DNA from: Teretinema sp964641135
Lineage (GTDB): Bacteria > Spirochaetota > Spirochaetia > Treponematales > Treponemataceae
Assembly (NCBI GenBank): GCA_964641135.1
Contig: CAZXJV010000046.1
Location: forward strand, 1 to 22,281
DNA: 22,281 bases
Direction of reading: 5' to 3'
Part shown: positions 1-8,557 of the stretch, in pieces
Position numbering within the stretch: position 1 is the first letter of the stretch
How the letters are laid out: each line of letters opens with the position of its first letter
Position numbers and translations under genes: made by a program
Notes under the pieces: generated by a model
What the model was told of the DNA's origin: nothing
The model's database searches: none
What the model saw: only the letters and a program-made list of their open reading frames with translations

Positions 1-288
1 ACCACAGAAAATAAACCCTTCGCTCTGGATCCTCAAAAGATACGTGATTCCTTGCGTGCCTATTCTCCCGGGTTCTCGACACTGACCGGCTTATACCCCC
101 TATGTATCCGTGACGAACAGGTACACAGTTTTTTAAAGGGTGTGCTGCCCCGGCCCCACTGGTTTACAGCTGAGCCCCATCCGGAGCTTCCCTGCACGGT
201 CTTTTACCGGGAACGCCTTATCGGCGCCGTTCAATACCGTGAAGGGTGTTTGCGCTTCCTCTTTGTTCTCAAGGAGGCTCTTGCGTGA
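1..288 (+). CDS. truB: tRNA pseudouridine synthase B, C-terminal fragment
   Basis: The open frame enters from the left edge with no start codon and ends at TGA 286-288, so about 95 C-terminal residues are visible. TruB makes pseudouridine 55 in the T-loop of tRNAs. The catalytic domain lies outside the window. What is seen is a short Leu/Pro-rich tail with LDPQKI, GLYPLCI and FLKGVLPRP stretches, which fits the C-terminal region of bacterial TruB. The assignment also leans on position: truB immediately before ribF-rpsO-pnp is one of the commonest bacterial gene orders. Its stop overlaps the GTG start of ribF, suggesting translational coupling. The fragment alone would be hard to identify without this context. 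Confidence 0.75.
   Translation, partial: TTENKPFALDPQKIRDSLRAYSPGFSTLTGLYPLCIRDEQVHSFLKGVLPRPHWFTAEPHPELPCTVFYRERLIGAVQYREGCLRFLFVLKEALA
271..277 (+). promoter_or_regulatory. Shine-Dalgarno that fixes the ribF start
   Basis: AAGGAGG lies inside the end of truB, 7 nt before a GTG at 285-287 that overlaps the truB stop codon (GTGA). An in-frame GTG at 246 has no such site, so 285 is preferred as the ribF start. Confidence 0.8.
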
Positions 289-1133
289 AGGTGTACAGCT
301 GGCACGACATACACCATTTACATTACAGCGATTCCCGCAACTCGCCCTTCCGGACACCTTCAGCGCTGACTATCGGCGGTTTTGACGGTCCGCACAGCGG
401 GCACCAGAGTCTTCTTGACAGGATACTGTCCGAAGCAAACGAAAACACCCTGGAGCCCGGAGTGGTGACCTTCAGGAGGCCTCCCAGGGTGTTTAAAAGC
501 GGAGAACAGTATTCCGGCGATGTTTCAACCATCGCGCAGAAGCTCGAATTTTTTGAAGCCATCGGCATGCGTTTTGTTGTGCTGATTGACTTTTCCGGTG
601 ATTTTGGTACAATGACCGGAGGAATGTTTCTGGACATTCTGGTAAAAACTGTCCGCATGGAATATCTGGCCGTCGGCCCCGATTTCCGCTGCGGGCATCG
701 CCTGGACACCGGTGCGGCAGAGATTGCAGCACTGGCCCGGCGGGAAGGTTTCCGCTTCGATTCCATCCGGCAGGTAGAAATCGACGGCCGCAGGGTCAGC
801 TCAAGTCTGATCCGGGACGCCGTTTACCGCGCCGATTTCACCCTCGCGGAAACATTGCTCGGCCGTCCATTTTTACTGGATTTACGGGATGCCGGCTGGA
901 AAGCCTGCGAAACCGGTCTGGAGTCTGACCGTGCTTCATTTACCCAGATTTTGCCCTGTCAGGGCATTTTTACGGTACGACTCTTTTTGCGCGACGGAAC
1001 CGCTGTGCCTGCTGTACTGAGCTGCACAGCCCAAACCGTGACGCTGTCTGCGTCGGAAGCTTCGCTGCCTGTTCCTGAAGAACTGGCAGCGGCTCAATTC
1101 GTTTATCATGATGTTAATCATAAGAAGGAGTAA
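285..1133 (+). CDS. ribF: FAD synthetase (RibF-type) with degenerate riboflavin-kinase half
   Basis: 282 aa from GTG 285. RibF normally phosphorylates riboflavin to FMN (C-terminal kinase) and adenylates FMN to FAD (N-terminal nucleotidyltransferase). The nucleotidyltransferase motif is clear: IGGFDGPHSGHQ at residues 30-41 (family: IGxFDGxHxGH) and VSSSLIR around 171-177 (family: SSSxIR). After the GRPF linker motif at 193-196 the kinase domain should carry GRxLGFPTAN. No such motif is present, and only an ILPCQGIFTVRLF strand resembling the family P-x-GVY segment remains. The C-terminal kinase helix with the catalytic Glu also appears missing. Roughly 90 residues follow the linker, against about 120 or more in intact enzymes. 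FAD synthetase activity is likely; riboflavin kinase activity is doubtful. rpsO follows 3 bp later. Confidence 0.85.
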   Translation: MKVYSWHDIHHLHYSDSRNSPFRTPSALTIGGFDGPHSGHQSLLDRILSEANENTLEPGVVTFRRPPRVFKSGEQYSGDVSTIAQKLEFFEAIGMRFVVLIDFSGDFGTMTGGMFLDILVKTVRMEYLAVGPDFRCGHRLDTGAAEIAALARREGFRFDSIRQVEIDGRRVSSSLIRDAVYRADFTLAETLLGRPFLLDLRDAGWKACETGLESDRASFTQILPCQGIFTVRLFLRDGTAVPAVLSCTAQTVTLSASEASLPVPEELAAAQFVYHDVNHKKE

Positions 1134-1136
1134 GTA

Positions 1137-1406
1137 ATGGCACTTACAAAAGAAAATACCGCTGCGGTGGTAAACAAGTTCGGTGCGAATGAAAAAGACA
1201 CCGGTAACACAAAGGTACAGATCGCTTTGCTCACAGAGCGGATTCTGCAGCTCACCGAGCACTGCAAGACCTTCAAGAAGGACAAAAGCAGCCAGCGCGG
1301 ATTGATCATTCTGGTCGGACAGCGCCGCCGTCTGCTCAAGTACATGCAGCGCCGTGATCTGGAAGGCTATCGCGCCCTTATCCAGGACCTCGGTCTCCGC
1401 AAATAA
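1137..1406 (+). CDS. rpsO: 30S ribosomal protein S15
   Basis: 89 aa, the normal length for S15, which binds the central domain of 16S rRNA and nucleates platform assembly. Family-typical segments are visible: DTGNTKVQIALLTERI at about residues 21-36, the LTEHCKTFKKDKSSQRGL region at about 38-55, and LVGQRRRLLKYMQRRD near 58-73, ending in the usual short basic tail GLRK. The start is ATG 1137 with AAGGAG at 1125-1130, six bases upstream and overlapping the end of ribF. It precedes pnp by 16 bp. In many bacteria rpsO and pnp are cotranscribed and PNPase or RNase processing acts in their junction. No strong hairpin was recognised in this short gap. Confidence 0.98.
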   Translation: MALTKENTAAVVNKFGANEKDTGNTKVQIALLTERILQLTEHCKTFKKDKSSQRGLIILVGQRRRLLKYMQRRDLEGYRALIQDLGLRK

Positions 1407-1422
1407 TCAATAAGGTTGATAC

Positions 1423-3513
1423 ATGATACATAGAGTAAGTTACCGGATCGGCAATGAAGAGCTGATCCTGGAAACCGGAAAACTTGCAAAGCAGGCCAAC
1501 GGTTCCATTTATGCGCAGTACGCCGGCTCGGCCGTACTGGCAACCGTGTGCGCATCCGGTTCTTCCCAGGAAGGTCTTGATTACGTACCCCTTACTGTTG
1601 ACTACAACGAAAAATACTATGCAGCCGGCAAGATCCCCGGCGGTTTTATCAAGCGTGAAACCCGCCCTAAAGACAAGGAAATCCTTGTTTCCCGTCTGAT
1701 TGACCGCCCGATGCGTCCCCTGTTTGACAAGGCCTTCGGACGCGATATCCAGATCGTTCCGACCTGTATCTCGTCGGACATGGTCAATCCTCCGGATATG
1801 CTTGCTGTTGTTGCCAGCTCTGCCGCAGTTGTAATCTCCGATATCCCGTTTAACGGACCGGTAGCCGGTGTTCGCATCGCATTCATCGACGGACAGTATG
1901 TTGTTAACCCGACCTTTGAACAGATCGAAAAAGCCGATATGGAAATTGTGGTTGCCGGTACCAAAGACGGTATTACCATGGTTGAAGGCGGCGCCCATGA
2001 GGTCTCTGAAGAAGTCATGCTCAAGGCACTTGATACCGCTCACGATGCTATCAAGACCCTGTGCAAACTGCAGGAAGACCTCCGTGCACTGTGCGGCCGC
2101 GAGAAGCTTCCCCTTGCTCCCCTGAAGGTTGAGCTTGCCAACCGCGATGCCATCCATAACGAAGCCTATCCCCGCCTGTCCGAAGCCCTGTACGTAAAGG
2201 GAAAATTCGAACGCAGGGCCGCCTGCGATCAGGTCAAATCCGGTCTGGCTGCAAAGTACGCCGACCAGCTTACAGACTCGATTCAGAAGAAACTCTTTGA
2301 TGCCCTCTTTGAGGACATGGAGTACACCATCCTGCGCACAACCATTCTTGAAAAGGGTGTGCGTGTAGACGGCCGCGGAACTGAAGATATCCGCGAAATC
2401 ACCTGCGAGGTTGACGTTCTGCCCCGTCCGCATGGATCAGCTGTATTCACACGCGGTGAAACCCAGGCTCTCGGTGTTGTTACCCTCGGAACTGTGTTCG
2501 ATGAGCAGATCCTTGACGACATTGAAGGCGATCGCCGGGAAAACTTTATACTTCATTACAACTTCCCTCCCTTCTCGGTTGGTGAAGTTGGACGCATGGG
2601 AACCGGCCGCCGCGAAATCGGTCACGGCTACCTTGCTCGCCGTTCTCTGGAACCAATGGTTCCATCACGGGACAAGTTTCCCTATACCGTCCGTGTTGTT
2701 TCCGAGGTGCTTGAGTCAAACGGATCATCCTCGATGGCTACTGTCTGCGCCGGAACCCTTTCCATGCTTAAAGCAGGTGTACCCATGACACGTCCCGTTG
2801 CAGGTATTGCAATGGGCCTTATCACTGATGGTTCACGCTTTGCGGTTCTTTCCGATATTCTCGGCGAGGAAGATCACCTTGGCGATATGGACTTCAAGGT
2901 TGCAGGAACCGAGCAGGGTATTACCGGATTCCAGATGGACATAAAGATTGCAGGTGTTTCCACCGAGATCATGCAGAAGGCACTCGAGCAGGCAAAACGC
3001 GGCCGTATGCACATCCTCGGCATCATGAATCAGACCATCAAGACACCCAGCACCGAAATTAGTCCTTTCGCACCGCGCATCGAGGTCATGAAGATCGAAA
3101 CCGACAAAATCGGCGCCCTTATCGGCCCCGGCGGAAAGAACATCAAAGCCCTGTCCGAACAGTTCGGTGTACGCATCAATACCGAGAACGACGGCACTGT
3201 TACCATTTACGGAAACAATGCAAAGGCTTCGCTTGGCGCAAAAGACGCGATCAAGGGTATCGTTGATGATCCTGAGGTTGGACGCATCTACGACGGCGTG
3301 GTCAAGCGCATCATGGACTTCGGCGCCTTCATCGAGATTCTTCCCGGAAAGGAAGGTCTGTGCCACATTTCCAAGCTGTCGCGCACCCGCGTAGCAAACG
3401 TTTCCGACGTGGTCAAGGAAGGTCAGCGCATCCCGGTCAAGCTTCTTGAAGTTGACAAGATGGGCCGCCTGAATCTTTCCTATGTTGACGCACTGGGAGA
3501 CGATGCCAATTAA
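1423..3513 (+). CDS. pnp: Polyribonucleotide nucleotidyltransferase (PNPase)
   Basis: 696 aa, standard length. PNPase degrades RNA 3' to 5' by phosphorolysis and can add tails in reverse. It acts in the cytoplasm as a trimer, often with RNA helicases or RNase E/Y. Two RNase PH-like cores are seen: the first with the RLIDRPMRPLF stretch, the second with TRGETQALGVVTLGT and the catalytic segment EEDHLGDMDFKV. There D484, D490 and K492 match the E. coli Asp486/Asp492/Lys494 set. A KH domain with IGPGGKNIK begins near residue 562 and an S1 domain (GRIYDGVVKRIMDFGAFIEI) begins near 621. The start is ATG 1423 with only a weak AAGG upstream, so coupling to rpsO is likely. The 3' end overlaps the next gene. 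Confidence 0.98.
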   Translation: MIHRVSYRIGNEELILETGKLAKQANGSIYAQYAGSAVLATVCASGSSQEGLDYVPLTVDYNEKYYAAGKIPGGFIKRETRPKDKEILVSRLIDRPMRPLFDKAFGRDIQIVPTCISSDMVNPPDMLAVVASSAAVVISDIPFNGPVAGVRIAFIDGQYVVNPTFEQIEKADMEIVVAGTKDGITMVEGGAHEVSEEVMLKALDTAHDAIKTLCKLQEDLRALCGREKLPLAPLKVELANRDAIHNEAYPRLSEALYVKGKFERRAACDQVKSGLAAKYADQLTDSIQKKLFDALFEDMEYTILRTTILEKGVRVDGRGTEDIREITCEVDVLPRPHGSAVFTRGETQALGVVTLGTVFDEQILDDIEGDRRENFILHYNFPPFSVGEVGRMGTGRREIGHGYLARRSLEPMVPSRDKFPYTVRVVSEVLESNGSSSMATVCAGTLSMLKAGVPMTRPVAGIAMGLITDGSRFAVLSDILGEEDHLGDMDFKVAGTEQGITGFQMDIKIAGVSTEIMQKALEQAKRGRMHILGIMNQTIKTPSTEISPFAPRIEVMKIETDKIGALIGPGGKNIKALSEQFGVRINTENDGTVTIYGNNAKASLGAKDAIKGIVDDPEVGRIYDGVVKRIMDFGAFIEILPGKEGLCHISKLSRTRVANVSDVVKEGQRIPVKLLEVDKMGRLNLSYVDALGDDAN

Positions 3514-4813
3514 CAACCGTCTTCTGGACAACGGAATACGTTTGATTACCGAACCGATTGACGGGGCCCTGGTCTCGGCAATCGGTTTTTGGTTTTTAAC
3601 CGGCTCCATTGATGACCCCCCTGATGCTCTCGGAATAAGCCACCTTGTTGAACACCTGATGTTCAAGGGGACACGGTCTTTTTGCGGCGCCGATCTTTCT
3701 TCCTTCTTTGACTGTACCGGCGGCTACTATAACGCTTCTACCGATCATGAAACCGTATGCCTGTATGGAGTGGTACCGGCCTTTGCCTTTGAAAAGGCAG
3801 TCGAAATTCTTCTTTCCATGGCAACCGAGGCTCTGATTCGTCCTCAAGATGTAGAAAGTGAGCGCGAGGTCGTTGTCAGCGAAATCCTCGCCGCGCTCGA
3901 CGATCCCGAGGAGCAGGCCTCTGATTCGGCCCTTGCTGCTTTTTTCCCCGGCCAGTTAATTTCTCTGCCCGTCGGCGGCACTCTTGCGACCGTACGGTCT
4001 ATCACTCCCGAGAAGGCTCTTTCCTGGTATCAAACGCGGTTTGCCGCCGGACAGCTTTTGGTAAGCGTTGCCGGATACCTTGATGAAGAAAAACTTGCAT
4101 CGATGTTGTGTCCCCCTTCGGTTCCGAAAGACCGTTCCGCCTTGCGTTTACAGCGGCCTCCGGCTGAAGTCCGCCCGGCCGGTAATCCCCGCTGGAGCAG
4201 CGAGAGAATCCATTACCGGGCGCCGGGGCATCAGATGCAGATTCATGCCGCCATACCTGCTGATCCCGCCCCGGCGCAGGATAACTGGTATGCCTGGCAG
4301 ATCGTCAACACAATCCTGGGCGGAACACCCGGTTCCCGCCTGTTTAAAAAACTTCGGGAAGAACGCGCCCTGTGTTATACTGTGTACAGCGCGCTACACA
4401 GGGAGCGGAGCGGGGCTTTCTGGTATGCATATCTTTCAGTGCCTCCCCGCCGTAGCGAAGAGGCCTGTCTGTATCTGCTTGATCTCTTACATGAGTTTTC
4501 GGTACTGGGGCCCACCGAAGAGGAATTCCGCAACGCAGGTACCCGGCTTATAGGGGAATTGATTGTGTCATTTCAGGATGCGGATCACCGTATGCGCCGG
4601 ATAGCGCGTCAATGGCTTTCAGGCTATGCGGTGATGGACCAATTTCAGATTTCTGATGTTATCCGCGGTGTTGATCCGCTTCTGGTACATCAGCTGGCTG
4701 CCAGTCTTTCTGATACCGCTTCACTTGCCCTGGCTTTTCACGGCCCTGCTTTACCCGCTTCAACCAGGAGGAGATTATGTCTGAAGCACAAAAAATACAA
4801 ACCGTTGCAATAA
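3503..4813 (+). CDS. M16-family zinc metallopeptidase
   Basis: 436 aa from ATG 3503, which overlaps the end of pnp and has GGGAG just upstream. An earlier in-frame ATG at 3482 lies deeper inside pnp and lacks a good site. The inverted zinc motif of the pitrilysin/insulinase/MPP family is present as H47-L-V-E-H51 (HxxEH), with a downstream acidic segment SEREVVVSEI whose E127 is the expected third zinc ligand. The second, non-catalytic half-domain shows the usual NTILGGTPGSRLFKKLREERALCYTVYS glycine-rich segment (broken here only in description: NTILGGTPGSR then LFKKLREERAL). The length fits the single-chain M16B type that dimerises. Substrates are unknown; genes of this family often sit beside pnp. 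Its last 37 bp overlap dut. Confidence 0.9.
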   Translation: MPINNRLLDNGIRLITEPIDGALVSAIGFWFLTGSIDDPPDALGISHLVEHLMFKGTRSFCGADLSSFFDCTGGYYNASTDHETVCLYGVVPAFAFEKAVEILLSMATEALIRPQDVESEREVVVSEILAALDDPEEQASDSALAAFFPGQLISLPVGGTLATVRSITPEKALSWYQTRFAAGQLLVSVAGYLDEEKLASMLCPPSVPKDRSALRLQRPPAEVRPAGNPRWSSERIHYRAPGHQMQIHAAIPADPAPAQDNWYAWQIVNTILGGTPGSRLFKKLREERALCYTVYSALHRERSGAFWYAYLSVPPRRSEEACLYLLDLLHEFSVLGPTEEEFRNAGTRLIGELIVSFQDADHRMRRIARQWLSGYAVMDQFQISDVIRGVDPLLVHQLAASLSDTASLALAFHGPALPASTRRRLCLKHKKYKPLQ

Positions 4814-5235
4814 CCATCGATGCTGCCGAGGGAGCCTGTCTTCCGGCCTATCAGACAAGCGGAGCAGCCGGTGCGGATATTCACGCCTTTCTAAACGAAT
4901 CTGTTGCAATCCCTGCAGGACAGCATCGCCTTATTCCGACCGGGCTTAAAATGGCCATACCAGCAGGCTTTGAGGTGCAGATACGGCCTCGCTCGGGCCT
5001 TGCATTAAAATACGGGGTCACCGTCCTTAACAGTCCCGGCACAATCGACAGTGATTACCGTGGCGAGGTGGCGGTAATTCTGATAAACCACGGCAGTGAA
5101 CCGTTTATGGTTCATAACGGGGAACGGATTGCCCAGATGATAGTCTCCCGGGTCAGCCGCTGCGACTTCATGCCCGGCGTGCTAGATACAACTGAACGAG
5201 GAGCGGGAGGGTACGGTTCAACCGGAGTCAAATGA
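4777..5235 (+). CDS. dut: dUTP diphosphatase (dUTPase)
   Basis: 152 aa, typical for the homotrimeric enzyme that hydrolyses dUTP to dUMP and pyrophosphate, keeping uracil out of DNA and feeding dTMP synthesis. All five motifs are visible in order: AGADIHA (1), PRSGLALKYG (2), GTIDSDYRGEVAV with the catalytic Asp (3), GERIAQMIV (4) and RGAGGYGSTG (5, the C-terminal lid over the active site; Tyr instead of the usual Phe). The start at ATG 4777 is preceded by a strong AGGAGGAG at 4766-4773 inside the M16 gene. Its stop overlaps the lptF start as ATGA. Confidence 0.97.
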   Translation: MSEAQKIQTVAITIDAAEGACLPAYQTSGAAGADIHAFLNESVAIPAGQHRLIPTGLKMAIPAGFEVQIRPRSGLALKYGVTVLNSPGTIDSDYRGEVAVILINHGSEPFMVHNGERIAQMIVSRVSRCDFMPGVLDTTERGAGGYGSTGVK

Positions 5236-6338
5236 AAAAGACACTTTTTTGGTACATTGCCAGAGAAATCCTGCTCTATTTTTTTGTTTGTTTTTTATTT
5301 TTCTTTTTTATCTTTTTCGTCAATCAGATTCTCTTGATGGCCGAAGATATTCTGTCAAAAAAAGCACCTCTTGTCGAGGTTGTACTTTTGATTTTTTTTG
5401 CATTACCTGCAATTATTGCTACATCCTCACCGTTTGCAGCCCTTGTAGGGTCGCTCATGTGCCTGGGCCGGTTTGTATCCGATCGTGAAATACTTTCGAT
5501 GAATGCGCTGGGGGTTCCCAGCGGCTGGATTCTTGTACCGGTACTGTGTGTCGGTTTGCTCATATCAATCGGATCTTTTCTTACAAACGATATTTTGCTT
5601 CCTGCAGGAACCATTCAGTTTAATCAGGTATACAGGCGCATTCTTACCTCAACTCCTGCCCTGGAGCTGGAATCAGGCTCTGTAAAGCGAAACCAGAATT
5701 CTCTCGTCATTTCCGGAACAATAACAAATTCGTATATGGATTCCATAATGGTTATTGATACCGACAACCTCGGCAACCGCCGCATTATTACCGCTCCGGG
5801 TGCTGCAATCAAAAGCGGTACTGATCCTGCCATAGTTATGACCCTGGAGATGAAGGATCCCATGGTTGTAATGATGGATAAATCTGTTCCGGGAAACTAC
5901 GATGTAGTCCGATCTGCTGCCCTCAAGTACAACGTTCTGATGCGCAATATAATGTCCAATTACAGCGGCTCCATTACTCCCCGCGAGATGTCTGCCCGGG
6001 ATCTTTCGCGTGAACTCGGCCTTATCCGGCAGCAGGAACAGGATGAGCGCACAATCAATATGTATCTGATGGAATTCCATAAAAAATTCGCAATACCCTT
6101 CGGTGCCCTCTTTTTTGTTTTTTTGGCCTTTCCTTTGGCCTTGAGTGCGCGGACTAACGGGCAAAGCGTCGGTTTTATTGTTGGCTTGTTGTTTGCAGTT
6201 TTTTATTGGGCAATGCTGATCGGCGGGCAAACCCTGGGATTGAGGCTGGGATATAACGGTCCTGTAATGATGTGGATACCTAATGTGGTAATTCTGGTTA
6301 TAGCCTGTTTTTCACTATTCAGGAGGCTGTTCAGATGA
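5232..6338 (+). CDS. lptF: LptF/LptG-family (YjgP/YjgQ) permease
   Basis: 368 aa inner-membrane protein with three N-terminal membrane segments (about 10-32, 48-75, 96-118), a large periplasmic part, then three C-terminal segments (about 290-362). The segment after EFHKKFAIPFGALFFV, followed by FPLALSARTNGQSVGF, is the family hallmark at the entry to TM4. In Gram-negatives LptF and LptG form the permease that extracts LPS for the LptB2 ATPase. No lptB, lptC or lptA is in the window. It is the first of two adjacent paralogues joined by ATGA overlaps to dut and to lptG. The family is clear; which paralogue is F and which G is inferred from order. The 5' part is unusually T-rich with T7 and T8 runs encoding Phe. 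Confidence 0.85.
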   Translation: MKKTLFWYIAREILLYFFVCFLFFFFIFFVNQILLMAEDILSKKAPLVEVVLLIFFALPAIIATSSPFAALVGSLMCLGRFVSDREILSMNALGVPSGWILVPVLCVGLLISIGSFLTNDILLPAGTIQFNQVYRRILTSTPALELESGSVKRNQNSLVISGTITNSYMDSIMVIDTDNLGNRRIITAPGAAIKSGTDPAIVMTLEMKDPMVVMMDKSVPGNYDVVRSAALKYNVLMRNIMSNYSGSITPREMSARDLSRELGLIRQQEQDERTINMYLMEFHKKFAIPFGALFFVFLAFPLALSARTNGQSVGFIVGLLFAVFYWAMLIGGQTLGLRLGYNGPVMMWIPNVVILVIACFSLFRRLFR

Positions 6339-7405
6339 AACTTCTGCAGCGCTATCTTGTCAGCGAATTTATGCCGGTTTTTATTGTCGCCCTGTCTTTT
6401 TTTGTACTTCTGTTACAGTTAATTGATCTTTTTACAAACTTGTGGCGCTATCTTTCATATGAGGTTCCTCTTCAAAGCATTGTCCGGGTGATGATTCTGT
6501 ACCTTCCCAAATGTATTTCATTTGCAATGCCCATTGCCATTCTGTTTGCAGGCGCCTATGTGATGGGCTCTCTGTATGCCCGTAATGAACTTACCTCTGT
6601 TTTTTCCTCCGGTGTGCCATTGCTTGTACTTGTGTCACCGTTAATTGTTTTTGGTATTCTGCTGTCTTTCGGAATGTTTCATTTTGAAGACCGTCTGGTT
6701 ATTCACTCTCTCAGAGATAAAAACGCCCTTAATCGTGTGTTATTGAATCAGGAAGAAACACTCAGCAATAACAATGTTGTCGTTCTGTCCGAGAATGCCT
6801 CGATTGTATATACGGCCGATTACTATCAGGACACCGGACAAAAACTGTTTTCGGTTTTGATTGTTCAGCGAAATCCGGATGGTACCTTGCACCGTCTTGT
6901 CAGAGCACCCTCTGCCAGCTGGTATGGTAGATACTGGGAGCTTGAGGATCCGCAAGTCTATACACTGATGGAAGATAATCGGTTAACACTCACCAGAACA
7001 ATCGAAGAAGGAATCTTCACAGAGGATCCGGAATTATTCCGGCGTAATACAACGAATGTGGATGAATTATCTGCCCGTGATGCCCGCGTTTTTTTGGATG
7101 TATCAAGACGCTCCGGATCCCTGCGGGCAGAACACCTGGCTGATTATTACAAGAGGTTTTCTTTTCCGTTTACCATTGCAATTGTTCTCGGGATTTCTTT
7201 ATCAATTGGAGGACGTTTCAAAAAGAACATCCTTTTAATGAGCCTCCTGCTCAGCCTGTCTGTAGCTGTCGGTTTTTATGTGACCCAGATGGTCACAATG
7301 TTGTTTGCCAAGTGGGAATATATTAGCCCCCTTTCCGGAGCATGGTTTCCGGTAATACTTTTTATGGGCATCGCTGCCTTATTACTGCGTTTTGCAAGGA
7401 CATGA
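6335..7405 (+). CDS. lptG: LptF/LptG-family (YjgP/YjgQ) permease, second paralogue
   Basis: 356 aa with the same architecture as its upstream neighbour: three N-terminal membrane segments (about 11-32, 50-78, 92-113), a periplasmic beta-rich middle (the VVVLSENASIVYTADYY area onward), and three C-terminal segments starting at DYYKRFSFPFTIAIVLG. The ATG at 6335 overlaps the upstream stop and has AGGAGG at 6321-6326. The pair probably assembles as the F/G heterodimer of a lipid-extracting ABC transporter. In a treponeme, where classic LPS is generally reported absent, the cargo may be another glycolipid or lipoprotein-linked lipid (inference). tgt follows after 3 bp. Confidence 0.85.
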   Translation: MKLLQRYLVSEFMPVFIVALSFFVLLLQLIDLFTNLWRYLSYEVPLQSIVRVMILYLPKCISFAMPIAILFAGAYVMGSLYARNELTSVFSSGVPLLVLVSPLIVFGILLSFGMFHFEDRLVIHSLRDKNALNRVLLNQEETLSNNNVVVLSENASIVYTADYYQDTGQKLFSVLIVQRNPDGTLHRLVRAPSASWYGRYWELEDPQVYTLMEDNRLTLTRTIEEGIFTEDPELFRRNTTNVDELSARDARVFLDVSRRSGSLRAEHLADYYKRFSFPFTIAIVLGISLSIGGRFKKNILLMSLLLSLSVAVGFYVTQMVTMLFAKWEYISPLSGAWFPVILFMGIAALLLRFART

Positions 7406-7408
7406 TCA

Positions 7409-8557
7409 ATGAGTAAAAACACTTCGATATTCAGACTGGAACATATCGATTCCGGCTGTCGTGCGCGAACCGGTTTTATAGACCTGCCTCACGGGGTTGT
7501 AGAAACTCCTGCCTTTATGCCGGTAGGTACAAATGCTACCGTAAAAGCAATGACCAAAGATGCTCTGAAAGAAATCGGTTTTCAGATCATACTGGCAAAT
7601 ACCTATCATTTGTATCTTCGTCCGGGAGTAGATATTATACGACAGGCCGGAGGCTTGCACGGTTTTTCCGGCTGGGAAGGGAATTTCCTGACCGATTCGG
7701 GGGGCTTTCAGGTTTTTTCACTGGCATCGTTCAGAAAGATTACCAAAGACGGTGTCCGTTTCAGAAGTCATATAGACGGTTCCTCCCATATGCTGACTCC
7801 CGAAAGTGTCGTTGATCTGCAGGCAGGTTTTAACAGCGATATTCAGATGCAGCTTGATGTCTGTACAGGCTGGGGAACTGAGTGGAAAAAGGCAAAGAAC
7901 GCCCTTATTATTACACATGACTGGGCACTTCGCGCAAAGAAAGCCTGGCTTGAAACTCCGGAACAGTATCAGGGCTCATTGTTCGGTATAGTGCAGGGAA
8001 ATTTTTATCACGATCTGCGAAAAGAGAGTGCTGCCTTTGTTACCGATCTGGACACACCCGGTATTGCTATTGGCGGTCTTTCGGTCGGAGAACCGCCGGA
8101 GGTATACAGGGAACATCTTGAAGCTACTGCACAATTACTTCCGGCCGGAAAACCCCGATACGTAATGGGGATAGGAACACCCGATTACATACTCGATGCC
8201 GTGTATCACGGTATTGATATATTTGATTGCGTCCTGCCAACACGTAATGCACGCAATGGTTCATACTTTACCCGGGATGGTGCGTTGGCTATAAAAAAGG
8301 AACGATATTCCAGGGATTTTGGACCGATCGATCCTGAATGCAACTGCAGGGTATGCAAAGAATATTCACGGTCATACCTGAGACATTTGTACAAAAACGA
8401 CGAAATTCTCAGTTCCATGCTGGCTTCATGGCATAATCTGGCTTTCTTGCATCAAATGATTGCCGAAGCAAGAACTGCAATACGCGAGAACCGCTTTGCA
8501 GAATACAGAACTGCGTTCCTTGAGCGCTTTCAGTCAGTTTCCGGGAGGGACCAATGA
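7409..8557 (+). CDS. tgt: tRNA-guanine transglycosylase
   Basis: 382 aa, normal length. TGT swaps guanine 34 in the anticodon of Tyr, His, Asn and Asp tRNAs for preQ1 (bacterial substrate) on the way to queuosine. Visible: LTDSGGFQVFSL with D96 (general acid position), IDIFDCVLPTRNARNG with nucleophile D273, and zinc ligands C311, C313, C316 and H342 in the C-x-C-x2-C-x25-H pattern. FGIVQGN and GGLSVGE are also family-typical. The start at ATG 7409 has AAGGA at 7396-7400. The stop overlaps the start of the HEAT protein as ATGA. No queuosine-biosynthesis genes are in the window, so preQ1 supply cannot be judged. Confidence 0.97.
   Translation: MSKNTSIFRLEHIDSGCRARTGFIDLPHGVVETPAFMPVGTNATVKAMTKDALKEIGFQIILANTYHLYLRPGVDIIRQAGGLHGFSGWEGNFLTDSGGFQVFSLASFRKITKDGVRFRSHIDGSSHMLTPESVVDLQAGFNSDIQMQLDVCTGWGTEWKKAKNALIITHDWALRAKKAWLETPEQYQGSLFGIVQGNFYHDLRKESAAFVTDLDTPGIAIGGLSVGEPPEVYREHLEATAQLLPAGKPRYVMGIGTPDYILDAVYHGIDIFDCVLPTRNARNGSYFTRDGALAIKKERYSRDFGPIDPECNCRVCKEYSRSYLRHLYKNDEILSSMLASWHNLAFLHQMIAEARTAIRENRFAEYRTAFLERFQSVSGRDQ

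Noticed and set aside
1378..2433. Long minus-strand open frame (351 codons) opposite pnp
   Set aside because: It lies wholly within the conserved pnp and rpsO coding sequence, has no family features, and arises from codon bias on the opposite strand.
3482..3502. Upstream ATG for the M16 peptidase
   Set aside because: It adds seven residues inside pnp with no Shine-Dalgarno; ATG 3503 has GGGAG.
5283..5399. T7 and T8 runs in lptF as phase-variation tracts
   Set aside because: They encode Phe in membrane helices; short runs in a T-rich stretch are expected, and there is no sign of frame loss.
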